This document shows, piece by piece, positions 1 to 7,217 of a DNA stretch of 14,421 nucleotides. Source of the stretch: Thermoplasmata archaeon (lineage in GTDB: Archaea; Thermoplasmatota; Thermoplasmata; Lutacidiplasmatales; UBA184); assembly GCA_030046135.1 (NCBI GenBank), contig JASIEC010000126.1:1-14421 (forward strand), written 5' to 3'. Below the pieces are notes generated by a model. It was given only the letters and a program-made list of their open reading frames with translations, was not told where the DNA came from and did no database searches. The position numbers were made by a program, and so were the translations under genes. The first letter of the stretch is position 1. Every line of letters begins with the position of its first letter.

Positions 1-948
1 CGCCAAGCGAGCGTCGAGGGGATCGATCTCGAGGCCCGGACGGTCCGGACCGACGGAGGGGCCCTTCCGTACCGCTTCCTGGTCATCGGCCTCGGCAGCG
101 TGGCGGCGTACTACGGGGTCCCCGGCGCTCCCGAGTTCACGCACCAGGTGTACCGACTGTCGGGGGCCCGGCGCCTCGCCGAGGCGCTCCGGGGCATCGA
201 GGCGCGCTCGCCCCAGCTCCCGGGGGAACGACGGCCGAGGGTCGTGGTTGTCGGAGGAGGATCGACGGGGACGGAGCTCGCGGCCGAGATCGCGACGACC
301 GATTGGGAGACGGTCACCGGGGTCCCCGCCCGTCCCCCGGACGTCTTCCTCGTCGTGGGGGCGCTCCCGTTCCTCGCGGGGTTCCCGCCTCCGCTCATCG
401 GCCACGCCCGCGATCTCCTCCGGAAGGCCGGGGTCGCGGTGATCCCCGGTGTGAACGTCGCGCGGGTGGAGGAGGGCCGGGTTCTCCTTGAGGACGGCAC
501 GGTCCTCGCGTGCGACGCCTCGGTCTGGTGCGCGGGGCTCGAGGCCCCTCCCGTGGTGCGGTCCCTGCCCGTCCCCCGGACGAAGGCGGGACGGCTCCAG
601 GTTCTCCCCACCCTCGAGGTCCCCGACCGACCCGGGGTCTTCGCCCTCGGGGACACGGCCGAGGTTCGGGATCCCCGGACGGGCCTGGTCGCTCCGTCGA
701 CCGCGCAGGCGGCGCTCGCGGAGGCCAAGGCGGTGGCTCGCAACGTGGTCGCCCAGGCCCGCGGGGAGCCGCTCGCCCCGTTCACCTACCGGGAGAAGGG
801 GGTCGCGCTCGCCCTCGGCCTCGGGCAGGGCGCAGCGACGGTCCGTCGCCTGACGGTCTGGGGCAGCCCCGCGGCGCTCCTCAAGCGGGCCGTCCAGCGG
901 GAGTACGCACGGGCGGTCGAGCGCGGGGAGCCGTCGCGCGTCCTCTGA
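1..948 (+). CDS. Type II NADH dehydrogenase-like FAD oxidoreductase (5' end cut off by window)
   Basis: The frame is open from the first base, so the gene starts before the window; the GTG at 100 is internal. The 315 visible residues belong to the FAD-dependent pyridine-nucleotide oxidoreductase family and best match NDH-2, which passes electrons from NADH to membrane quinone without pumping protons. Visible marks, numbered from the window edge, are YRFLVIGLGS near residue 24, the NAD-binding Rossmann loop GGGSTGTE at 85-92, a WCAGLEAP segment typical of NDH-2, and the second FAD motif ALGDTA at 215-220. The first FAD motif (GxGxxG) must lie upstream; family members are usually about 380-460 residues. 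The C-terminus is basic and could form the amphipathic membrane-docking helix, though that is inference. A sulfide:quinone or ferredoxin reductase relative is less likely. The next gene starts 43 bases downstream on the same strand, so the two may be cotranscribed. Confidence 0.85.
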   Translation, partial: RQASVEGIDLEARTVRTDGGALPYRFLVIGLGSVAAYYGVPGAPEFTHQVYRLSGARRLAEALRGIEARSPQLPGERRPRVVVVGGGSTGTELAAEIATTDWETVTGVPARPPDVFLVVGALPFLAGFPPPLIGHARDLLRKAGVAVIPGVNVARVEEGRVLLEDGTVLACDASVWCAGLEAPPVVRSLPVPRTKAGRLQVLPTLEVPDRPGVFALGDTAEVRDPRTGLVAPSTAQAALAEAKAVARNVVAQARGEPLAPFTYREKGVALALGLGQGAATVRRLTVWGSPAALLKRAVQREYARAVERGEPSRVL

Positions 949-991
949 TCGGAGAAGGAGCTATCGGAGCCGCCCCTCTCCCCGGCCCGGC

Positions 992-1975
992 ATGAAGGCC
1001 CTCGTCCTGGTCGGCGGGCTCGGGACCCGGCTGAGGCCGGTGACGTACTCCGTCCCGAAGCAGCTGATCCCGATCGCGGGGAAGCCGATGCTCTACCACG
1101 TGTTCGATCTCCTCCCGCCGAGCGTCGAGGAGGTCGTCCTCGCCGCCGGCTACCGGGCGGAGCTCGTCGAGCGGTACGTGCGGGACCATCCTCCTCGGAT
1201 CCGCGTCCGCGCGGTCCGGGAGGCGGCGCCGCTCGGGACGGGGGGCGGGATGAAGAACGCGGGGGGCGGGCTGAGCGACCCGTTCTTCCTGCTCAACTCG
1301 GACGTCGTCGCGTCGGCCGACCTCGCCGCGATGGAACGCGCCCAGAGGCGCTCGGGCGGGATCGGCACGATGGCGCTCACCGAGGTCGAGGACACCCGGC
1401 CGTTCGGGGTCGCCGCCCTCGCTCCCGACGATCGGATCACCGCGTTCGTCGAGAAGCCCGAGCCGAAGGACGCGCCGTCGCACTGGATCAACGCGGGCCT
1501 CGCGGTCTGGCGCCGCGAGGTCCTCGACCGGATCCCGTCGGGCCGACCGGTGAGCTTCGAGAGGGAGATCGTCCCGGGCCTCCTCGCCGGGGGCGTCTAT
1601 GGCCACCGGCTCTCCGGCTACTGGGACGACGCCGGGACCCCCGAGCGCCTCCTGCACGCCCAGCGGCTGCTGTTCGATGATGGGCGGGGCGCCGATCCCC
1701 GCCTCCCGTCGGGGTCTTCCGGGCAGGGCCCCGTCGCCGCCATGGAAGGAGCGTCCGCCGCCGGCGCGACGTTCGGAGGGTACGTGACCCTCGGTCCCCG
1801 GGTCCAGGTGGGGACGGGAGCCCGGGTGACGAACTCGGTCCTCATGGACGAGGTCCTCGTCGGGGCCGGGGCGACCGTGGAGGGATCGGTGCTCGGTCCG
1901 CGCGTGCGAGTGCCGGCCGGAACGAGCGTCCGAAACGCGGTGCTGGCGGCCGACGGCGAAGCCCCGGCGCCCTAG
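992..1975 (+). CDS. Sugar-1-phosphate nucleotidyltransferase with C-terminal left-handed beta-helix
   Basis: This 327-residue protein makes NDP-sugars from a sugar 1-phosphate and an NTP. The pyrophosphorylase signature GGLGTRLRP is at residues 8-16, with PKQL (Lys23) after it. GTGGGMKNA lies at 82-90, the metal-binding aspartate in LLNSD at 104, EKP at 154-156, and the product-site INAGL at 166-170. GYWDDAGTPE (209-218) is the usual end of the catalytic domain in mannose-1-phosphate guanylyltransferases and RmlA-like enzymes. Residues about 258-317 show irregular hexapeptide repeats (G-x-x-V-x-L-G type) of a left-handed beta-helix. The nucleotide and sugar (GDP-mannose, dTDP-glucose or UDP-sugar) cannot be decided from sequence. 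The start is ATG 992; no convincing Shine-Dalgarno sequence is close to it. The product could feed glycosylation of surface proteins such as the one at 7758-11516, which is inference. Its TAG stop shares CTAG with the convergent gene. Confidence 0.9.
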   Translation: MKALVLVGGLGTRLRPVTYSVPKQLIPIAGKPMLYHVFDLLPPSVEEVVLAAGYRAELVERYVRDHPPRIRVRAVREAAPLGTGGGMKNAGGGLSDPFFLLNSDVVASADLAAMERAQRRSGGIGTMALTEVEDTRPFGVAALAPDDRITAFVEKPEPKDAPSHWINAGLAVWRREVLDRIPSGRPVSFEREIVPGLLAGGVYGHRLSGYWDDAGTPERLLHAQRLLFDDGRGADPRLPSGSSGQGPVAAMEGASAAGATFGGYVTLGPRVQVGTGARVTNSVLMDEVLVGAGATVEGSVLGPRVRVPAGTSVRNAVLAADGEAPAP

Positions 1976-3009
1976 AACGCGGGTCCCGTCACGACGACCT
2001 TGAGGGCGTCGTCGGGCCGGCCCGCGAGCGCGAACGCCTCCCCGATCCGCTCGAGCGGGATCGCGTGGGAGACGAGGCTCGCGAGGGCGAGCGTCTTGCC
2101 AACGAGGAGCCGGTGGAGCTCGCGGAGATCCGGCTCGGTCGTGGCGTACGTCGGGACGACCCGAACGCCCCGAAGGTAGAGCTGCTGGAGGTCGACGTCG
2201 AGCCGCGAGCCGGGCGCCGGCAGGCCCATCAGGTTGAGGGTCCCGCCACGGCGCAGCAGCTCGACACCGGTCCGGGCCGCCGTCGGATCCCCGGTCGCCA
2301 CGACCGCCACGTCGACCCCGACGCCCTGGGTCGCCCGGTCGACGGCCCGTCGGAGGCCGCCGTCCTCGCGGGGGTCGAGGGTTTCGTCAACCCCGCCCCC
2401 GCGGGCGGCGTCGCGTCGCCTCGATGAGAGATCGGTCCCTCCGATCCACGACGCTCCGAGGGCCCGCGCGACCCGGGCGTAGAGCAGTCCGATCGGACCC
2501 AGCCCGAGGATGACGTACGAGGCGCCGTCCGGGGGCGCCACCCGGCGGAGCGCGGTGAGGGCGCAGCCGGCCGGTTCGAGCAGGGCGCCGCTCCCCCACT
2601 CCACGGCAGGATCGAGCGGGAGCACGGCGCCCCGGGCCACGTTCGCGGCCGGGACTCGGAACACCTCGGCGAACCCTCCCGGGTCGAGGTTGGAGCGCGA
2701 GTACTCGGGGCAGAACGTGAGGTCGCCGCGAGCGCAGACGGGGCAGGCGTAGCACGGCACGTGATGGTGGACGAAGACGCGGTCTCCCTCCGCGAGACCG
2801 ACGACGCCCGCGCCGACCCGGGCGACGCGGCCGACCGGCTCATGCCCCAGGATCCCCGCGGTGCGGTAGTTCCCCCGGAGCTTCTCGAGGTCGGTCCCGC
2901 AGACCCCGCAGGCGGCGAGGCGAACCGTGATCTCGCCGGTCCCGGGGACGGGCTCGGGGACGTCGGCGAGGACGACCGCGCCGGAGGGAGCGAGGCGGCC
3001 GAACCTCAT
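1972..3009 (-). CDS. Zinc-dependent medium-chain dehydrogenase (alcohol/polyol/threonine dehydrogenase type)
   Basis: The 345-residue protein is a full-length MDR-family enzyme oxidising an alcohol with NAD(P)+. Catalytic zinc ligands are visible as Cys34 in CGVCGTD, His56-Glu57 in GHEP, and Glu145 in LLEPAGCA. The four structural-zinc cysteines are Cys86, 89, 92 and 100. The dinucleotide loop GLGPIG is at 169-174, and Asp193 about twenty residues later suggests NAD+ preference. HHHVPCYACPVC and the LDPGGFAEV segment resemble uncharacterised archaeal and thermophile zinc dehydrogenases annotated as threonine or sorbitol dehydrogenase-like; the substrate is unknown. The ATG start overlaps the TGA stop of the upstream aminotransferase as ATGA, indicating translational coupling and a shared transcript. 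It may process the carbonyl compound made by that enzyme, which is inference. The stop overlaps the convergent gene by four bases. Confidence 0.9.
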   Translation of the reverse strand: MRFGRLAPSGAVVLADVPEPVPGTGEITVRLAACGVCGTDLEKLRGNYRTAGILGHEPVGRVARVGAGVVGLAEGDRVFVHHHVPCYACPVCARGDLTFCPEYSRSNLDPGGFAEVFRVPAANVARGAVLPLDPAVEWGSGALLEPAGCALTALRRVAPPDGASYVILGLGPIGLLYARVARALGASWIGGTDLSSRRRDAARGGGVDETLDPREDGGLRRAVDRATQGVGVDVAVVATGDPTAARTGVELLRRGGTLNLMGLPAPGSRLDVDLQQLYLRGVRVVPTYATTEPDLRELHRLLVGKTLALASLVSHAIPLERIGEAFALAGRPDDALKVVVTGPAF

Positions 3010-4391
3010 GCCGCCGCGCGGGCCGCCCGGATCGCCGCGTCGACGATCTCGACGGCCTCGTCGATCTCCTCGCGTCGAACGATGAGCGGCGGGATGTAGC
3101 GGAGCGACGACTTGCCGCACGGCAGGAGGATCAGGCCCCGCGCCAGCGCCTCCGAGAGGACCCGGTCGCGGAAGTCGGCGGCCGGCTCCTTCGACGAGCG
3201 GTCCCGGACGAACTCGGTCGCGACCATGAGGCCGAGGCCCCGCACGTCCCCGATCTCCTCGTGGTGCGCCTGGAGCTCCCGGAGCCGGGCGAGGAGGTGC
3301 GTCCCCTGCGTCCGGGCGTTGTCCAGCAGGCGCTCCTTCTCGATCACGTCGATCGTGGCGAGCGCCGCCGCGACGGCGGCGACGTTCCCCCCGAACGTGT
3401 TGGAGTGGGAGCCGTGGGTCGTGAAGTCGAGCTCGGACGGGAACGTCACCGCGCCGAGCGGGAACCCCCCTCCGAGGGCCTTCGCCGACGTGACGACGTC
3501 GGGGACGACCCCGTGGTGCTCGATCCCCCACCACGCGCCGGTCCGGCCCATCCCCGCCTGGACCTCGTCATCGAGGAAGAGGATCTTGTGCTCGTCGAGG
3601 ATCCCCTTCAGCGTCGACGTCCACCGCGGCGGCGGGACGACGTACCCGCCCTCCCCCAGGACGGGCTCGGCGAGGAACGCGGCGACGTCGTCCGGCGGGA
3701 TCGACGTCGTGAAGTAGAGCTCCTTGAGGATCTTCGCGCAGTACAGGTCGCAGCTCGGGTACTCGAGCTTGTACGGGCACCGGTAGCAGTACGGGGCCGG
3801 GATGTGGTGCCCGCCGCCGACGAACGGGGAGTATCGGGCCCGCTGCACGGTCTTCGAGGACGTGAGCGAGAGCGCCCCCATCGTCCGCCCGTGGAACCCT
3901 CCGAGGAGGCCGACCACGATCGGGCGCTGCCGGTTCCACCGCGCGATCTTGAGCGCGGCCTCGACGCTCTCCGTCCCGCTGTTCGTGAAGAACACCTTCT
4001 TCGGGAACGAGCCGGGGGTGATCTTCGTGAGCCGCTCGGCGAGGACGGTCTGGTTCTCGTAGTAGAAGTCGGTCCCGGCGAAGTGCGTCAGACGGCCGAC
4101 CTGCTCCCGGACCGCCCGGACCACGTCGGGATGGGAGTAGCCGACCGCCTGGACCCCCACCCCCGAGGCGAAGTCCAGGAGCCGGTTCCCGTCGACGTCG
4201 GTGATCCAGACCCCCTCGCCCGACGCCGCGACGACCGGGGAGGTCTTCGTGCTGGTCATGAGGAACCGCCCGTCGCGCTCCACGACGCGCTGGGCGTTCG
4301 GGCCCGGGATGGGGGTGCGGAGCCGGACCCCTCGCGTCGGAGGCGAGATTCCGGGCGTCGGAGAGACCGGGGGAGGAGTGCTCTGGCTCAT
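3006..4391 (-). CDS. Class III PLP-dependent aminotransferase (GABA/ornithine aminotransferase family)
   Basis: This 461-residue enzyme is of usual length for the family. It shows GTESVEAALK at 139-148, GGFHGRT around 164-170, the cofactor-binding aspartate in LDDEVQ (Asp275), and the PLP lysine in SAKALGGG (Lys304). Family members move amino groups between omega- or alpha-amino acids and 2-oxoglutarate. Thermococcales relatives annotated as acetylornithine/GABA aminotransferases include broad amino-acid racemases, so racemase activity is possible. A cysteine group C-x2-C-x8-C-x3-C at residues 202-218 sits in the middle of the large domain and could bind metal or form disulfides. The N-terminal 20 residues are Pro/Ser/Thr-rich and probably disordered. 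The ATG at 4391 has a candidate TATA element (CTAAAC) about 35 bases upstream. It is the first gene of an operon with the zinc dehydrogenase. The substrate cannot be named from sequence. Confidence 0.9.
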   Translation of the reverse strand: MSQSTPPPVSPTPGISPPTRGVRLRTPIPGPNAQRVVERDGRFLMTSTKTSPVVAASGEGVWITDVDGNRLLDFASGVGVQAVGYSHPDVVRAVREQVGRLTHFAGTDFYYENQTVLAERLTKITPGSFPKKVFFTNSGTESVEAALKIARWNRQRPIVVGLLGGFHGRTMGALSLTSSKTVQRARYSPFVGGGHHIPAPYCYRCPYKLEYPSCDLYCAKILKELYFTTSIPPDDVAAFLAEPVLGEGGYVVPPPRWTSTLKGILDEHKILFLDDEVQAGMGRTGAWWGIEHHGVVPDVVTSAKALGGGFPLGAVTFPSELDFTTHGSHSNTFGGNVAAVAAALATIDVIEKERLLDNARTQGTHLLARLRELQAHHEEIGDVRGLGLMVATEFVRDRSSKEPAADFRDRVLSEALARGLILLPCGKSSLRYIPPLIVRREEIDEAVEIVDAAIRAARAAA

Positions 4392-4420
4392 GGGCCACCG
4401 ACCCGACGAGGGCCGCGAGG

Positions 4421-4430
4421 GTGTTTAGCC
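4421..4430 (-). promoter_or_regulatory. Candidate TATA element for the aminotransferase-dehydrogenase operon
   Basis: On the minus strand this reads GGCTAAACAC, an A/T patch in otherwise GC-rich sequence, centred about 35 bases before the ATG at 4391. That would place transcription start a few bases before the start codon, leaving a very short leader. This is position and composition only; the match to an archaeal TATA box is weak to moderate. Confidence 0.4.
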
Positions 4431-4473
4431 TTCCGCCGCGGCGCGCGCTCGAGCGGGCCTGTCGAACGACTCC

Positions 4474-4480
4474 TTTTTGA
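4474..4480 (+). promoter_or_regulatory. Candidate TATA-like element (TTTTTGA) for the small gene at 4507
   Basis: TTTTTGA is centred 30 bases before ATG 4507, the spacing expected for a leaderless archaeal transcript. The same TTTTTG word at nearly the same spacing precedes the gene at 13657. A TTG at 4477 lies inside the element and could only be a start if transcription began further upstream. Confidence 0.45.
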
Positions 4481-4506
4481 GCCGACAGCTCGGGTCGGAC
4501 GGCGTC

Positions 4507-4791
4507 ATGGGCTCTCGACCGGAGCGACCGGCTCCCCGCGTCTCCGAGGAGTTCCGGGAGGTCGTCCCGGCCCGCGCGGTGCTGACCGAGCTCGCCCGCG
4601 GGTTCCTCCTCGAGCGGGATCACGATCCGTCGCGCGCGCTGAGATTCGCCGCGACGTTCCTCCAGGAGCACGCCGGGGGGCCCCGCGCGCCCGCGGGTCC
4701 GACTCCGGCGCCGCTCAGTCCCGGTCGCCGGCAGTTCGGCCGGATCCCGCACGGGGCGGTCGAGAGGCCGTCCGCTCCGCCGCGCGGATAG
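4507..4791 (+). CDS. Small hypothetical protein, helical, with faint Dpy-30/RIIa-like motif
   Basis: A 94-residue protein I do not recognise with certainty. Residues about 12-56 are coherent and amphipathic: LTELARGFLLERD followed by HDPSRALRFAATFLQEHAGG. Codons there are strongly GC-ending like neighbouring genes, supporting real coding. The order (helix, a short DP turn, second helix ending FLxxH) recalls Dpy-30/RIIa docking helices, whose consensus resembles L..L...RP.DP..FLA.YL. The spacing is imperfect and the match weak. The last 35 residues are Pro/Arg/Gly-rich and probably disordered. ATG 4507 is chosen because a TATA-like element lies 30 bases upstream; an in-frame TTG at 4477 would add ten residues. 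The last 77 bases overlap the 3' end of the convergent aminotransferase. No cellular role can be assigned. Confidence 0.6.
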   Translation: MGSRPERPAPRVSEEFREVVPARAVLTELARGFLLERDHDPSRALRFAATFLQEHAGGPRAPAGPTPAPLSPGRRQFGRIPHGAVERPSAPPRG

Positions 4792-5752
4792 GCTCCCGGC
4801 GCCGGCGGGCCGCGTCCCGCACCGCCAGATAGGCGGCGAGGTCGCGGGCGAACGTCCGACGCGTGAGGCAGAGCCGGATCCCTCCCGGGTCCCCGAAGAA
4901 CCCGCCGGGGCAGACGAGGACGGACGCGTCGAGACAACGCCGGGCGAGCGCCTCGCTCCCGAGCGGGAGCGCCCGGTCGAAGTGAACGGGCCCGACCGGC
5001 GGGCGTGCCCCCGGGATCGCCGTCCCGAGCGCCCGACGGTTCGCGTCGAGGATCCGGGCGACCGCGGCGGCGATTCGCCTCCGGTGACGCAGGCAGTCCA
5101 GGGCCGCGGCCACCGAGGCCGGGGCGATCTCGTCGGCGACGACGCCGTGGTACCGGGCGAACCGCGCGGTCTCCTCCTCCGGGGCCACGACGAACCCGAC
5201 GCGGAGGTCATCCCCGGCGTAGAACTTCGTGAACGTGCCGGTCGCCCACAGTCCGGACCGGGACCTCGCCGCCACGGAGGGGACCGGTCCGAACTCGCGG
5301 AACGTCTCGTCGACCAGGAGATGCCGGGCCCCCTCGGCCCACTCGAACAGTCGGTCGGGCGACCAGAGGTCTCCCTCAGGGTTGCGGGGCCGGGAGACGA
5401 TCGCGAGCGCGGCCGGGCGGCCCCGGTCGTCGAGGCGGAACCCGAGCTCGGCCGCCATGCCGAAGAGAGGGGGATACTCCGGAAACCGGACCCGGCAGAC
5501 GGGGGGCTCGCCGGCCGAACGAGCCCGGACGTACGCGGCGACCCAGGCATTCCCTTCGGAGGCGCCGTGGGTGAGGAAGATCCGCCCGGGGTCCACGTCG
5601 ACCGAGCGGGCGAGCTCTGCCCGCAGCGCCTCGGGGTCTCCCGGCTCGCGGGGGATCGGAGGCCGCGGGATCGACCCTCGCATCCCGCTCGACGCGAGAT
5701 TGTGCCGGCACCCCTCGTGCCCGTCGATCCAAGCCCGGAGAGGGAACGTCAC
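4715..5752 (-). CDS. Fold-type I PLP-dependent aminotransferase (class I/II)
   Basis: The 345-residue protein belongs to the aspartate-aminotransferase fold. THGASEGN (61-68) is the cofactor phosphate loop, RPRNPEG carries the ring-facing Asn124, and LLVDE carries Asp148, which contacts the pyridine nitrogen. TKFYAG carries the PLP lysine Lys176, DLRVGF carries Arg184, and GGIRLCL carries Arg293, expected to bind the substrate carboxylate. The N-terminal HNLASSGM segment resembles archaeal aminotransferases of COG0436 type. Histidinol-phosphate or aromatic aminotransferase are possible substrate classes; none can be chosen. It is a little short for the family. The last 25 residues are basic and probably disordered. 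GTG 5752 is the only possible standard start, because the frame upstream has no ATG, GTG or TTG before the TAG at 5794-5792, which is the permease stop. It lies 39 bases after the permease on the same strand, so cotranscription is likely. Confidence 0.85.
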   Translation of the reverse strand: MTFPLRAWIDGHEGCRHNLASSGMRGSIPRPPIPREPGDPEALRAELARSVDVDPGRIFLTHGASEGNAWVAAYVRARSAGEPPVCRVRFPEYPPLFGMAAELGFRLDDRGRPAALAIVSRPRNPEGDLWSPDRLFEWAEGARHLLVDETFREFGPVPSVAARSRSGLWATGTFTKFYAGDDLRVGFVVAPEEETARFARYHGVVADEIAPASVAAALDCLRHRRRIAAAVARILDANRRALGTAIPGARPPVGPVHFDRALPLGSEALARRCLDASVLVCPGGFFGDPGGIRLCLTRRTFARDLAAYLAVRDAARRRREPIRAAERTASRPPRAGSGRTAGDRD

Positions 5753-5791
5753 GGAGGAGCCCCACGCGGGACCGGAGTATGGCTTCCTCGC

Positions 5792-7018
5792 CTAGAGGCC
5801 GACCACGACGCACGCGATCAGGATCCCGATCGTGAGCGCGGCGAGCGGGAGGGCGTACCGCGCGAAGGTGGTGAGCGAGATCGTCACCCCTTCCTTGCGC
5901 GCGAGCTCCACCACGATGAGGTTGCTCGCGGCGCCGAGGAGCGTGATGTTGCCGGCGAGAGTGCTCGCCGAGGCGAGGGTGATCCAGGCCACCGGGGTCC
6001 CGGGCCCGTACCCCAGCCGGGCGAGGAGGGGCAGCTGGAGCGCGACCCAGGGGACGTTGCTGACGAGCTGGGGCCCGGCCGAGGACGTCGCCGCGATCGC
6101 GAGGAGGCCCGGGATCGGCCGCCCGGGGCCGGGGATCGGGAGCAAAGAGGTGACCGCACCGATCACTCCGCCGTCGAGCGCGCCCGCGACGACGACGAAC
6201 AACCCCCCGAAGAGGAGCAGGATCTCCCAGTCGACCGCGCGGACGAGGGCGGCCCGGCCCGGGGCGAGGAGCAGGAGCACCACGGCGCCGGCGAGGGCCA
6301 GCTCCCACGCCGGCACGACCGGGCCGTGGACCGCCGCGGCCGTGAGATCGAGGGTCAGGAGGACGAGCATCGTTCCGGGGAAGATCGCGAGGACGGGGCT
6401 GCGGACGAGCCGGTCCGACCATCCCCCGGACGGGAGGAGCGGGGGCGCCGCCGCCCGGAGGGCGGCGAACTCCTCCGGTCTCGGGGGCATCCGGAGGCCG
6501 AAGACTCTCCGGACGTACCACACCCCCACGGCGAGATCGATCCCGATCGGGAGGAGGAGGTAGCGCAGGAACGTGACGACCGGGGATCGGATCCCCGAGT
6601 CGACCGAGACGAGCAGGTTTTGGGGGTTCCCGAACGGCGTGAGGGCGCTCCCGATCGTGACGGCGAACGCGACGGTCAGCAGCAGAGGGAGCGGCGGGAC
6701 CCGGGACCGGCGCGCGATCGAGACGATGGCGGGGACCCCGATCACGACGAGCGCGTCGTTGAGCACGAAAGCCGAGGCGAGGCCGAAGCCGAGGAAGAGG
6801 AGAGAGGGCAGGTCCTGCGGGGACCGGGCGTGCCCCGACAGCCACCGGGCGAGGTGGTCGAGGGCACCGGCCCGCTCGAGAGCGGCCGCGAAGAGGAACA
6901 GCGCGAAGAGAAAGGCGAGCACGGGGAGCGAGCCCGAGAGGGCTGTTTCCGCCGGCCCGAGCGGCAGCACCCCGCTGACGACCGTCACGAGCGCCCCGGC
7001 AACGAAGATCGTCGGCAC
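5792..7018 (-). CDS. ArsB/NhaD/SLC13-type permease, true start uncertain
   Basis: A multi-span membrane transporter of the ion transporter superfamily, which carries arsenite, Na+/H+, citrate or other anions. Numbered from GTG 7018 (408 residues), family marks are LNDALVV at 87, FGNPQN at 129-134 and its repeat-two partner LLGAASN ending at 366, the helix-lining SNVP at 320-323, and VDWEILLLFGGLF near 262. I see about ten hydrophobic segments from this start. However, a good first helix (PVAAAILVGVFGAV, bases 7093-7052) lies upstream in the same frame, and no in-frame ATG, GTG or TTG exists between 7330 and 7018. A TATA-like GTATAC at 7137-7132 implies transcription from near 7107, where a GTG exists but out of frame. 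So 7018 is the first standard start, but the natural protein probably starts near 7100. The ligand is undetermined. Confidence 0.8.
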   Translation of the reverse strand: MPTIFVAGALVTVVSGVLPLGPAETALSGSLPVLAFLFALFLFAAALERAGALDHLARWLSGHARSPQDLPSLLFLGFGLASAFVLNDALVVIGVPAIVSIARRSRVPPLPLLLTVAFAVTIGSALTPFGNPQNLLVSVDSGIRSPVVTFLRYLLLPIGIDLAVGVWYVRRVFGLRMPPRPEEFAALRAAAPPLLPSGGWSDRLVRSPVLAIFPGTMLVLLTLDLTAAAVHGPVVPAWELALAGAVVLLLLAPGRAALVRAVDWEILLLFGGLFVVVAGALDGGVIGAVTSLLPIPGPGRPIPGLLAIAATSSAGPQLVSNVPWVALQLPLLARLGYGPGTPVAWITLASASTLAGNITLLGAASNLIVVELARKEGVTISLTTFARYALPLAALTIGILIACVVVGL

Positions 7019-7131
7019 GCCCGGTCCCCGGCCCGAGAGCTGACGGGTGACGACCGCTCCGAAGACTCCAACGAGGATCGCCGCGGCGACCGGATTCGTG
7101 TCCGCACCCTGGTCGGCGCGACGCGGAAGGA

Positions 7132-7137
7132 GTATAC
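7132..7137 (-). promoter_or_regulatory. Candidate TATA box (GTATAC) for the permease-aminotransferase unit
   Basis: The palindrome GTATAC sits in the divergent intergenic space between the permease and the HNH gene. For minus-strand transcription it predicts a start near 7107, just before the first predicted membrane helix. That supports the view that the permease begins upstream of GTG 7018. For plus-strand transcription it would be too far (over 80 bases) from the HNH start. Confidence 0.45.
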
Positions 7138-7217
7138 GGCCCTCGTGGGGGCGGATCGCCCGTCGTTCCTCCGATCGAGAGGAGGGTTCAAGCGGGGTCC
7201 CCGCCGAGGGGTCCGCG

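Noticed and set aside
5792..5794. TAG read as pyrrolysine between permease and aminotransferase
   Set aside because: At least five other genes here end in TAG without obvious extensions, and no pyl gene is visible in the window, so normal termination is preferred.
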